NCBI GenBank assembly: GCA_963829485.1
Contig: CAWHIK010000004.1
Span: forward strand, 372,001 to 436,000
DNA length: 64,000 bases
Reading direction: 5' to 3'
Origin: JBGPQJ01 sp963829485
Lineage (GTDB): Bacteria > Chloroflexota > Anaerolineae > Anaerolineales > Villigracilaceae
The notes under the pieces are model-generated. The model saw only the letters and a list, made by a program, of their open reading frames with translations, was not told the origin of the DNA and did no database searches. Below, in pieces: positions 54,986 through 63,863 of this stretch; the stretch's first letter is position 1, and the number at the start of each line of letters is the position of its first letter. Made by a program: the position numbers and the translations under genes.

Positions 54986-56211
54986 ATGCTCAGTGTCAGC
55001 CAAGCCAGAGAACGGATCCTTTCCCATTTTTTACCGGTGGATAAGACAACGGTTGCGTTGCAGAAATCCGCGGGAAGGATTCTGCTGAGAACATAATAGC
55101 CGAGACAGATCTCCCCTCTTTCGACAACTCAAGCGTGGATGGATTTGCCGTCAGGGCAGACGATACGAAAACTGCCCGGATGGAAAGTCCGGTGATTCTG
55201 AAGGTCGTAGGTGACATTCCTGCTGGGGCGACAACCAGCAAAGGAATAAGCGAAGGCGAATGTGTACGCATCATGACCGGCGCGCCAATTCCTGCCGGAG
55301 CCGACGCGATCGTGATGGTTGAGGATACTAATCACAATCATCGGGATGCTGGAATTCGCGCCCCTGTAGATGTGGAAATAAAAAGGACCGCTCTAAAAGG
55401 AGAAAACATCCGGCATCAAGGCGCGGATGTTTTAATCGGACAAACCATTCTTGAGTCTCCATTACGGCTCAGATCGCAGGAAATCGGCTTGCTTGCCATG
55501 TTGGGCAAGTCAAAAATTCAAGTGTTTCGGCACCCCCGGTTGGCGATTCTTTCCACTGGCGATGAACTCATTTCCATAAACGAACCCCTCCTGCCAGGAA
55601 AGATCAGGGATGCAAACTCTCATTCTTTGAGCACTCTCGCCGAGGAAAATGGAGCAAATGTAATCGATCTGGGAATCGCCTCAGATAATCCTGATGCCAT
55701 AAGAAAATTACTCGACAAAGCAATTGACGAGGGAGCAGATGCCATCATCTCTTCAGCCGGCGTGAGTGTAGGCGCTTTTGATTACGTCAAACGAGTGGTC
55801 GAATTGAATGGATCGGTTGACTTTTGGAAGGTCAACATGCGTCCAGGAAAACCACTTGCATTCGGAGAGTATCGCAATACCCCCTTTTTTGGCCTCCCGG
55901 GCAATCCTGTCTCAGCCTTCATCGGTTTCATCGTTTTCATTATTCCGGCTATAGAGAAATTGTCAGGGCTTGGTTTCATCCAGCGTCCGACGACACGAGT
56001 GCAGCTTACAGAGCAGGTCGAATCAGACGGCAGGGAATCTTACTTAAGGGCTGTCGTTACAAATGACCACGGGCGTCTGACAGCCAGGTTAACCGGGCAT
56101 CAGGTATCCAGCAATATGCTTTCTCTCGTTCAGGCGAACGCTTTACTAATAATCCCCTCTGGTGTAAAATCCGTGCCGCTTGGCAAGGAAGTGGATGCTT
56201 GGCTTCTGTGA
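54986..56211 (+). CDS. moeA: Molybdopterin molybdenumtransferase (frameshifted)
   Basis: Inserts molybdenum into adenylylated molybdopterin. The N-terminal MLSVSQARERILSHFLPV runs into a stop at 55094, but one added base near 55084-55085 continues into AENIIAETDLPSFDNSSVDGFAVR, the hallmark of MoeA. Then GAPIPAGADAIVMVEDT, LSTGDEL and SSAGVSVGAFDYV follow, with a full C-terminus, about 408 residues. Co-transcribed with the VKOR gene 7 bp downstream. Confidence 0.88.
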
Positions 56212-56218
56212 GGAGTAT

Positions 56219-56644
56219 ATGAAAAAACTATATTGGGCGACCATGATTTCAGCTATCGCAGGATTGGCCATATCGATCTACATGGCCGTTTTTAAATCTT
56301 ATGACATCGCGGCCATGTGCCTGGGAAATGGCGGGTGTTCGTCTGTGAATGCCAGTCCTTATTCCGAAATATATGGAATCCCTGTTGCTGTCGTGGGGTT
56401 GATAGGGTATCTGGCAATTATTGGTGCTTTAGTTCTGGAAAATTATTTTGATTTTTTCCAGGAGAACGGTCCACTGCTCGAGTTTGGGATGGGACTGGCC
56501 GGTGTGGTATACTCCGCCTACCTCACCTACCTTGAACTCTATGTAATTCATGCAGTCTGCCCATTTTGTGTGGCTTCAGCCATCGCTATCTTGTTGTGTT
56601 TCGTCTTTGCACTTATTCGATTAATTAAACAACCTTCACAATAG
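56219..56644 (+). CDS. Vitamin K epoxide reductase (VKOR)-like membrane protein
   Basis: 141 residues, four hydrophobic helices. Redox cysteines C34 and C40 (CLGNGGC) with SSVNASPYSEIYGIPVA, and the active CPFC near the fourth helix. In bacteria VKOR reoxidises DsbA-like proteins for disulfide formation outside the cytoplasm; no Dsb partner is fused. GAGGAG is 4 nt before the ATG. Confidence 0.92.
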   Translation: MKKLYWATMISAIAGLAISIYMAVFKSYDIAAMCLGNGGCSSVNASPYSEIYGIPVAVVGLIGYLAIIGALVLENYFDFFQENGPLLEFGMGLAGVVYSAYLTYLELYVIHAVCPFCVASAIAILLCFVFALIRLIKQPSQ

Positions 56645-56653
56645 GAGGAGACC

Positions 56654-56884
56654 ATGCCACGAATCCGTTGCCATTATGCCGACTGTGTCTTCATCGATGA
56701 CGGATATTGCTCTGCAGCCGCCGTTGAACTGGACCCCGACACGGGTTGTGCAACCTTTTCCCCCAACGAAGAAGCCGGCGCTGATAAAGAATGGGATGGA
56801 GAAGAAATGGAGGAATGGGAAGAGGATGAGTTCGAGGAAGATGAAGACGAACTCTGGCTTGATGACGAGGAAGACGAATATTAA
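56654..56884 (+). CDS. Small Cys-rich protein with a very acidic tail
   Basis: 76 residues. The N-terminal 31 carry four cysteines (C6, C11, C19, C31; spacing like DUF1540-type metal-binding repeats). The last 35 residues are nearly all Asp, Glu and Trp. TAGGAGGAG lies upstream. 9 bp after VKOR. Function unknown; metal binding or a nucleic-acid-mimic tail are guesses. Confidence 0.7.
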   Translation: MPRIRCHYADCVFIDDGYCSAAAVELDPDTGCATFSPNEEAGADKEWDGEEMEEWEEDEFEEDEDELWLDDEEDEY

Positions 56885-56909
56885 AATTATTCGATAATTT
56901 ATGATCAAA

Positions 56910-56936
56910 ACAGGGCACTCGATTTGAGTGCCCTGT
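56910..56936. terminator. Bidirectional terminator hairpin
   Basis: ACAGGGCACTC and GAGTGCCCTGT form an 11-bp stem with a 5-nt loop between convergent genes; T-rich sequence is moderate on both sides. Confidence 0.8.
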
Positions 56937-56956
56937 CATTTTATATGATCGCTGAA

Positions 56957-57766
56957 TTAATTATCGCGCTTCTCCAACAATTCATAAAGCAAAACACCTG
57001 CAGCCACAGCGAGGTTTAAAGAGCTTGCCCTTCCGTGCATCGGGAGCTTAATCGAAACATCACAAGCCGCCAATTGAACTTCACTCAACCCTTTTTGTTC
57101 GCTACCCAGGACGAGGATGGATGTCAGTTTTTCCAATTTAGCATCCCTGTAGTCAATCGCTGCATGCGCAGAAGTCCCGATCAGTTGGTAGCGGTTTTGC
57201 CTAGCCCATCCGGTGAAGTCATCGAAAGATGCAGTGGCGACCGGTTTCCAGAATAAGGTGCCCATGCTTGCCCGAACGGCTGATGGATGGAACGGATCCA
57301 CGCCGCCGTCCAGTAAAATCAACCCATCCCCGCCGACTGCATCCAACGTCCGCAGGATTGTCCCCACATTACCGGGATCCTGAGGTGAAACCAATGCGAC
57401 ACCAAAACAAAAACTTCTTTGGAGCAAGGAATCAAGCGAGGCTGCCTTTTGGTTAACAACGGCAAGTAATCCTTGCGGATTATCCTTGTCAGCTAGAGAT
57501 TCGAGGATATCCGTTGAAACCGGGAGACATCGCACGCCCTTTGATTCCTCGGATGCGAGGAGATTTTTTGCAAAACCGCTGGTAAGCGACTCCGGCGAGT
57601 AGAGTATAAAATCGATATTCCACCCTGCAGCCGACGCTTCACCCACGTGATGAATACCCTCGACCAGAAATTTGCCTGCCTTGTTTCGAACCTTGCGGTC
57701 TTTCAGACTGCGGGCAATTTTTACTGATGGATTGGAGCGGCTGGTGATGGTTTCGGATTTCTCCAT
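56957..57766 (-). CDS. TrmH/SpoU family RNA 2'-O-methyltransferase
   Basis: 269 residues. An N-terminal substrate-binding domain (SRSNPSVKIARSLKDRK, GKFLVEGIHHV) precedes the SPOUT domain with motifs VSPQDPGNVGTILRT, VLGSEQKGLSEV and the C-terminal knot SIKLPMHGRASSLNLAVAAG. Target RNA (23S or tRNA) is not decided by sequence. Confidence 0.92.
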   Translation of the reverse strand: MEKSETITSRSNPSVKIARSLKDRKVRNKAGKFLVEGIHHVGEASAAGWNIDFILYSPESLTSGFAKNLLASEESKGVRCLPVSTDILESLADKDNPQGLLAVVNQKAASLDSLLQRSFCFGVALVSPQDPGNVGTILRTLDAVGGDGLILLDGGVDPFHPSAVRASMGTLFWKPVATASFDDFTGWARQNRYQLIGTSAHAAIDYRDAKLEKLTSILVLGSEQKGLSEVQLAACDVSIKLPMHGRASSLNLAVAAGVLLYELLEKRDN

Positions 57767-57837
57767 AAGATGATTCTAAACTAATAATTGATGTCCGTTG
57801 AAGGAAAATTCATACTCGTTATGTTAGAATTGTTCGC

Positions 57838-59041
57838 ATGAAATATGTCGTTTTGGCTGCCCTCGTTGGCACACTTGTATTAACTTCCTGCCAACCCACG
57901 GAGCTTAATTCATCTCAAGTCACCATTTTGAACGGAGAAAATAGCCTGACTGTGGACAGGACATTGAATACTCCGTCAGCGCTGCTAATCTCGGCTGGAG
58001 TGTCCTTCTCGCCGGAGGACATGGTGCTTGTCAATGGAATTCCAGTTTCGCCCGATTCCCCTCTTCCTGAAGGTGAAGTTGTCATTCAAATTCGCCCTGC
58101 GGTTCCGGTTACCTTTACAAATAACGGGCAGCAGGTGAAGCTAGCGTCATCTGCTCCAACAGTCGGAGAATTCCTGAAAGAAAACGGCATACAGCTACAC
58201 GCAAGCGATTTCTCTGGATCCGCCAGCAGCAACAACACTCGTAGGTCCACTGAATATCACCTATCACCAAGCTGACGAGATCGAGGTTACTACCATTGGC
58301 AGCACTGTCACTGGATTTACTTCAGCATCGACCGTGGGCGAAGCTCTCGCCGACGCAGGCATATCCCTTCAAGGAATGGATTACAGTATCCCACCAGCGT
58401 CCGAGCCGTTACCTGAAGACGGAAAGATCCGGGTGGTGCGAGTCAACAAATCGGTTACGCTGGTCCAAAAAACCATCCCGTTCAACACGGAGGTTCAGTT
58501 GACCGCCGATCTCGAACTCGACCAGCAGGATCTGCTTCAGGTCGGCGAACCAGGCTTGGCGGCGACACGGACCCGAATCCGCTATGAGGACGGACTGGAA
58601 GTTATACAGGATACCGATGCGGAGGCTGTCGTTCGGCCTCCGAAGGACCGCATTATCGGCGCGGGAACGAAAATTGTCTTCCGCACAGTGGATACACCCG
58701 AAGGACCTCTGGAATATTATCGCGCCGTACAGGTTTACGCGACTTCTTATTCGCCATGCCGGTTAGGTGTGCCCTGGTGCGGATACGGAACTGCAGGGGG
58801 ATTAAAGGCTCAAAAAGGTGTGATCGGCGTCATCCGCAGCTGGTGGAGATTTATGAACGGTGATCCAGTTTATGTCCCCGGATACGGACGTGCCATCATC
58901 TCGGATATTGGCGCAGGCATCAAGGGCAGATATTGGATCGACCTGGCATACGGTGACGACGATTATGTTCCGTGGCATTCATGGACGACCATGTACTTTC
59001 TAACTCCAGTGCCACCAACGATCATGTACGTTTTGGAATAG
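57838..59041 (+). CDS. YabE-like lipoprotein with DUF348, G5 and 3D domains (frameshifted)
   Basis: About 400 residues. A lipobox LTSC (Cys18) precedes two DUF348-type repeats with TVGEFLKENG and TVGEALADAG signatures, a G5-like block (KTIPFNTEVQL...VVRPPKDRIIGAG) and a C-terminal 3D domain with AIISDIGAGIKGRYWIDLAYGD. The 3D aspartates suggest a lytic transglycosylase-like wall enzyme. The frame changes near TTT 58209-58211; one fewer T joins both halves. TAGAAT at 57825-57830 ends 7 nt before the ATG, which has no Shine-Dalgarno. Confidence 0.83.
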
Positions 59042-59086
59042 CTCCTCGCATTTCCATTATTACTTTGTCCAATTCTCATAATAAAA

Positions 59087-60031
59087 ATGACTCCCCTCCC
59101 TCCCTTACTTGTGTTGGTTGGTCCAACGGCCGTTGGCAAGACAAGAACAGCCATCCATCTTGCCAACCGATTGAACGGCGAGATCGTTTCTGCTGATTCG
59201 CGTTTGTTTTATCGGGGGATGAACATCGGGACGGCTAAACCTTCACCCCAGGAACTCGCACAAACTCCCCATCACTTGATCGATATAGCCGACCCCGATC
59301 AGAGCTTGTCCTTGGCAGTTTTCCAGGAGGCTGCCAGGGAGGCGATCTCTGATATCCACACCAGGCAAAAGCTCCCCATCCTCGTTGGTGGAACAGGGCA
59401 ATACATCCACGCCGTGACAGGAGGCTGGACACCTCCTCCCGTTGAGCCGAACAACAAGCTTCGGGACGTGTTGAGCGGTTTGGCCGAGCAACAAGGGCAT
59501 CAATGGCTTCACAACAAGCTTAGGATTCTGGATCCCGCAGCGGCAGACTCCATCGACTCCCGCAACGTCCGGCGGACCGTCCGCGCCCTGGAGGTGATCT
59601 TCACTTCAGGGATCCTTTTCTCCGCACAAAAATTAAAAAAGCCGTCGCCCTACTTCCTCGTCCAGGTGGGATTAACTCTCCCGAGAACGGAACTGTATCA
59701 GCGCATCGATGCAAGAATTGATGATATGTTCGAGCAAGGTTTATTACAGGAGGTGGAATCACTGATGGGTAACGGCTTCTCACCGAGCTTACCGACACTG
59801 TCCGCCATTGGATACCGCGAGTGCGTGGATGTCCTAGAAGAAAAAATAACTGTTGAAGAAGCCAAAATGAAAATGAGGAAAGCGACCAGGATTTACGTTC
59901 GAAGACAGGGTAATTGGTTCAAGGAGAATAACCCAGACATCAAGTGGTTCAGCCTGGATTCCTCTACAGGAGACGATATTGTGTCTTATGTTAGGAGTTG
60001 TCTGACAACTAATTTGGATTCTTCAGATTAG
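59087..60031 (+). CDS. miaA: tRNA dimethylallyltransferase
   Basis: 314 residues; adds dimethylallyl to A37 of tRNAs reading UNN codons. P-loop GPTAVGKT (12-19), SADSRLFYRGMNIGTAKP, GGTGQYIHA and the SAIGYRECVD region. Length matches the family. Confidence 0.95.
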   Translation: MTPLPPLLVLVGPTAVGKTRTAIHLANRLNGEIVSADSRLFYRGMNIGTAKPSPQELAQTPHHLIDIADPDQSLSLAVFQEAAREAISDIHTRQKLPILVGGTGQYIHAVTGGWTPPPVEPNNKLRDVLSGLAEQQGHQWLHNKLRILDPAAADSIDSRNVRRTVRALEVIFTSGILFSAQKLKKPSPYFLVQVGLTLPRTELYQRIDARIDDMFEQGLLQEVESLMGNGFSPSLPTLSAIGYRECVDVLEEKITVEEAKMKMRKATRIYVRRQGNWFKENNPDIKWFSLDSSTGDDIVSYVRSCLTTNLDSSD

Positions 60032-60059
60032 TTGACTTTTAATCTTTTTTCCCTATACT
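60032..60059 (+). promoter_or_regulatory. Promoter of fadD
   Basis: TTGACT (60032-60037), 16-bp spacer, TATACT (60054-60059), about 49 bp before the ATG. Confidence 0.7.
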
Positions 60060-60107
60060 GAAATAAATAATCCATCATGTATCGCGTCTTGAGGAGGAGG
60101 CAAAGTC

Positions 60108-61808
60108 ATGGATGACCGGTTCTGGACCAGGAATTATGACAAGGGGGTCCCACCGCACATCGATTACCCCCAAATCGCGCTTCAGGATTTTCTTGAAGAT
60201 TCTGCGAAAAAATATCCAGATGTTCCTTGTACGCTATTCAAGGGGGCGAAGATCAGCTACAAGGAAATGAACGAAATTACCGACCAGGTCGCAGCCGCTC
60301 TCGCAGGATTGGGCGTAAAAAAAGGAGACAGGGTCGGTATTTTTATTCCGAACACCCCTCAATTCATCATGGCTTACTTCGGAATCCTCAAAGCAGGAGG
60401 GGTCGTCGTTGCAGTGAACCCTCTTTACACACCAAGAGAAATTGAATACCAGGTCAACGATGCCGGGATCGAGATCATGTTCGTGATGAGCAACTTTTAT
60501 AAAATCATGAAGGCTGCTCAACCGAACACCAAGCTAAAGAAATTGATCGTAACTAACATCAAGGAAACCCTCCCGCCTGTTCTGCGTGTCTTGTTCACTC
60601 TCGCAAAGGAAAAGAAAGGCGGTTTTCGGATCGAAGGAGGACTTGCCGAAGGCGATATTTGGATGAAGGATCTGATTGCGAAATACACGCCGGCAGATCG
60701 CCCTAAATTGGATGTCGGTCCTGATGATGTGGCATTGTTCCAGTACAGCGGCGGGACGACTGGAATTTCCAAAGGCGCTGTAGCCCTCCACAGGAATGTC
60801 GTAGCCAACACTCTGCAGATCAAGAAATGGATGACGAATCTAACCGAAGGCAGTGAAATTGTCCTTGCCGCCATTCCCCTCTTCCATGTGTATGGCATGG
60901 TGTGCGGGATGAACTTTGCACTCGCATCCGGAGCGACCATGGTCATGGTGCCCAACGCCAGGGATATTCCGGACGTTCTTGAGAACATCCATAAATACCA
61001 TGCAACAATTTTCCCGGGCGTGCCAACACTTTATAATGCGATCAATAACAATGCCGCCGTAACGGCTGGGAAATACAACCTGCACTCCATTAAAGCTTGC
61101 ATTTCAGGCTCCGCACCATTGATGCGTGAGACCAAGGAAAAATTTGAAGCGCTGACCGGAGGTGTCGTCTTCGAGGGCTATGGATTATCTGAAGCGCCGA
61201 CCGCAACCCACTGCAATCCATTATTAGGAACGAACAAGACTGGCTCAATTGGTATGCCCATGTCGGATGTGGATTGTAGGATCGTCAATCTGGACGATGG
61301 AGTAACTGTCATGCCGATCGGCGAAATCGGCGAACTAATTCTCCGTGGTCCGCAGGTGATGAAGGGTTATCACAACATGCCTACAGAAACTGCCAACAGC
61401 CTTCGCACATTACCGGATGGAACTGGTCCCTGGCTTTACACTGGCGACATAGCCCGGATGGACGAGGACGGTTATTTCTACATCGTGGACAGAAAAAAGG
61501 AATTGATAAAACCCGGTGGTTACCAGGTCTGGCCTCGCGAAGTAGAGGAAGTCATCATTGCCAATCCAAAGGTGCTGGAGTGTGGAGTGGCTGGCATCCC
61601 AGACGCCTACCGCGGAGAGACGGTCAAGGCATGGATCGTTCTTAAGCCAGGGGAGACCATGACGGAAGATGAGGTCAAAGCATGGTGCAAGGACCATCTG
61701 GCGGTCTTTAAAATTCCAACGCATATCGAATTCCGCAAGGAATTGCCCAAGACGACCGTCGGTAAAATCCTGCGCCGTGAATTGGTTCGACAGGAAAAAG
61801 AGAAGTAA
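60108..61808 (+). CDS. fadD: Long-chain fatty-acid-CoA ligase
   Basis: 566 residues, ANL superfamily. P-loop YSGGTTGISKGAV, A5 GYGLSEAPTATHC, A7 YTGDIARMDEDGYFYIVDR, A8/A10 KKELIKPGGYQVWPREVE and the catalytic lysine in TTVGKILRRELV. Activates fatty acids as acyl-CoA for lipid synthesis or oxidation; chain length is not visible. GAGGAGGAGG precedes the ATG. Confidence 0.92.
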   Translation: MDDRFWTRNYDKGVPPHIDYPQIALQDFLEDSAKKYPDVPCTLFKGAKISYKEMNEITDQVAAALAGLGVKKGDRVGIFIPNTPQFIMAYFGILKAGGVVVAVNPLYTPREIEYQVNDAGIEIMFVMSNFYKIMKAAQPNTKLKKLIVTNIKETLPPVLRVLFTLAKEKKGGFRIEGGLAEGDIWMKDLIAKYTPADRPKLDVGPDDVALFQYSGGTTGISKGAVALHRNVVANTLQIKKWMTNLTEGSEIVLAAIPLFHVYGMVCGMNFALASGATMVMVPNARDIPDVLENIHKYHATIFPGVPTLYNAINNNAAVTAGKYNLHSIKACISGSAPLMRETKEKFEALTGGVVFEGYGLSEAPTATHCNPLLGTNKTGSIGMPMSDVDCRIVNLDDGVTVMPIGEIGELILRGPQVMKGYHNMPTETANSLRTLPDGTGPWLYTGDIARMDEDGYFYIVDRKKELIKPGGYQVWPREVEEVIIANPKVLECGVAGIPDAYRGETVKAWIVLKPGETMTEDEVKAWCKDHLAVFKIPTHIEFRKELPKTTVGKILRRELVRQEKEK

Positions 61809-61825
61809 TCGCAGCTATATTAGTA

Positions 61826-61864
61826 TAAAAGAGACTGGCTTTTTCACTAAGCCAGTCTCTTTTA
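61826..61864. terminator. Bidirectional Rho-independent terminator
   Basis: AAAAGAGACTGGCTT and AAGCCAGTCTCTTTT form a 15-16-bp stem with a 7-nt loop between fadD and ftsH. Confidence 0.92.
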
Positions 61865-61866
61865 TT

Positions 61867-63741
61867 CTATGCAGGGATTTTCGGAGTTCCATTATTTTTC
61901 GTGAAGGGTGGAGGGAAGATCTTTTCAAACTCATCGCGAGTGATGGTTTCAACTTCCAGAAGTTTCTCCGCAACCGCATCAAGTTTATCGCGATACTCTC
62001 GGAGGATTTCCGACGCTTTTTTGTAGGAATTATCCACAAGCTGGCGAACCTCACTGTCTATCTGTTCAGCGACCGCCTCGGAATAGTCCCTCTGTTCTGA
62101 TATTTCGCGGCCAAGGAAGATCAATTCCTCCTTTTTCCCATAGACCATATTGCCTAAATGATTACTCATTCCAAGACGGGTAACCATCAACTTTGCGATA
62201 TGTGTCACCCGTTCGAAGTCATTGGATGCACCGGAAGTAATGTCATCAAAGACGATCTCCTCTGCGGCGCGCCCGCCCAGCAGGCCAATCATCTCAGCGG
62301 TCAATTTCTTTCGTGAGGCAAGGATTCGATCTTCTTCAGGTAACGCCATGGTATAACCACCCGCCTGCCCGCGGCCGACAATCGTGATTTTGTGGATCGG
62401 ATCTGCTTCTGGAATGACGTTCATCACAACCGCATGGCCGGCTTCATGATAAGCGATGATGCGTTTTTCCTCATCGGATATGAGCCGGCTCTTTCGCTCT
62501 GGGCCGGCAATCACTCGTTCGATAGCTTCTTGAAACTCAGGCTGGCCTATGGATTTTTTATTTCGGCGAGCTGCCAGGATGGCTGCTTCGTTAACCATAT
62601 TCTCCAAGTCGGCGCCGACAAATCCAGGAGTTCCACGAGCCAGGATTGACAAATTGATATCGGGCTCTATGGGCTTTCCCTTGATGTGAACACGCAGGAT
62701 CGCTTCCCGCCCCTTTACATCCGGACGATCGAGCATAACGCGACGGTCAAAGCGGCCTGGGCGAAGCAAGGCAGGGTCCAGGATATCAGGTCGATTGGTC
62801 GCTGCGATGATGATCACATTCGTGTCGGTGTCAAATCCATCCATCTCCACCAGCATTTGATTGAGCGTTTGCTCACGCTCATCGTGAGATCCACCCAACC
62901 CAGCTCCGCGTTGACGGCCAACCGCATCGATTTCGTCGACGAAAATAATACATGGGGAATGACGTTTTGCCTGTTCGAACAAATCGCGTACCCGGCTCGC
63001 GCCCACACCTACGAACATTTCCACAAACTCGGAACCGGAGATCGAGAAGAACGGCACACCCGCCTCTCCTGAAACCGCCTTGGCCATCAGGGTCTTGCCG
63101 GTTCCTGGAGGTCCGACCAGCAGCACTCCTTTTGGAATTCGGGCACCCAACTGGATGAATTTCTGCGGTTCTTTTAAGAACTCTACTACTTCCTTGAGTT
63201 CTTCTTTAAACTCCTCGGCTCCAGCCACATCATCGAAGGTAACAGTGGGATGGTCGCCGCTAAACATACGCGCCTTGGATTTGCCGAAGGACATGGCGGC
63301 ATTGTTGCTGCCTTGCGCCTGGCGGAAGATCCACCAGAAGATACCTGCCAGCATAACAAATGGAAGGACGTAACCCAGGACAGTCATGACCCCCATCCAT
63401 GAACTGGGTGCCTGAACATCGATCTTGATTTTGTCCGGTTCAAGCTGTTCGGATGTTACCCCAAGGTCCAGGAGTTGGGTTACGAGCGTAAGCTGCGGCT
63501 CTTTGCGTGATTGGCGTTCAATGAGATTATCCTTGGTCGAACCGTCGTAAATGACATTTAACTTGTCATCGGACTCGACCTCGATTCGCGATACGATTCC
63601 AGCCCTGACATCGTCCGCCAACTGGTTGATTGTCAGTACATCCTGGGTATTTGGCTGCTGCCTGACATTGAAATAGACCATCGCCACGATAGCCACAAAA
63701 AGCAGCGCATAAATTATATAAGACTGATTTCTAGAATTCAC
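61867..63741 (-). CDS. ftsH: ATP-dependent zinc metalloprotease FtsH
   Basis: 624 residues; degrades membrane and regulatory proteins. Two N-terminal transmembrane helices flank an external domain (about 25-115); AAA+ domain with Walker A GPPGTGKT (210-217), Walker B IIFVDEIDAVG, SRH TNRPDILDPALLRPGRFDR; zinc site HEAGH (432-436). Start is GTG 63741 with GGAGG 5 nt upstream. The BI-1 protein in this window belongs to a family known to act on FtsH. Confidence 0.96.
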   Translation of the reverse strand: MNSRNQSYIIYALLFVAIVAMVYFNVRQQPNTQDVLTINQLADDVRAGIVSRIEVESDDKLNVIYDGSTKDNLIERQSRKEPQLTLVTQLLDLGVTSEQLEPDKIKIDVQAPSSWMGVMTVLGYVLPFVMLAGIFWWIFRQAQGSNNAAMSFGKSKARMFSGDHPTVTFDDVAGAEEFKEELKEVVEFLKEPQKFIQLGARIPKGVLLVGPPGTGKTLMAKAVSGEAGVPFFSISGSEFVEMFVGVGASRVRDLFEQAKRHSPCIIFVDEIDAVGRQRGAGLGGSHDEREQTLNQMLVEMDGFDTDTNVIIIAATNRPDILDPALLRPGRFDRRVMLDRPDVKGREAILRVHIKGKPIEPDINLSILARGTPGFVGADLENMVNEAAILAARRNKKSIGQPEFQEAIERVIAGPERKSRLISDEEKRIIAYHEAGHAVVMNVIPEADPIHKITIVGRGQAGGYTMALPEEDRILASRKKLTAEMIGLLGGRAAEEIVFDDITSGASNDFERVTHIAKLMVTRLGMSNHLGNMVYGKKEELIFLGREISEQRDYSEAVAEQIDSEVRQLVDNSYKKASEILREYRDKLDAVAEKLLEVETITRDEFEKIFPPPFTKNNGTPKIPA

Positions 63742-63767
63742 TAACGCCTCCTATTATTTCTACCGCC

Positions 63768-63773
63768 ATTATA
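63768..63773 (-). promoter_or_regulatory. Extended -10 of ftsH
   Basis: TGG-TATAAT on the minus strand, about 27 bp before the GTG start; the -35 is not evident. Confidence 0.6.
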
Positions 63774-63863
63774 CCAATCTAAACCGAGGGGAGGCATGAA
63801 AATAAGAATATTTATATAATTTTCTTATATTTCCAAACCTGCCGAAAAAGTGATCTCGAAGTC

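Noticed and set aside
63795..63818. An SD-led mini-ORF of seven codons upstream of ftsH on the plus strand
   Set aside because: Too short, A/T-rich, and on the strand opposite the ftsH promoter.
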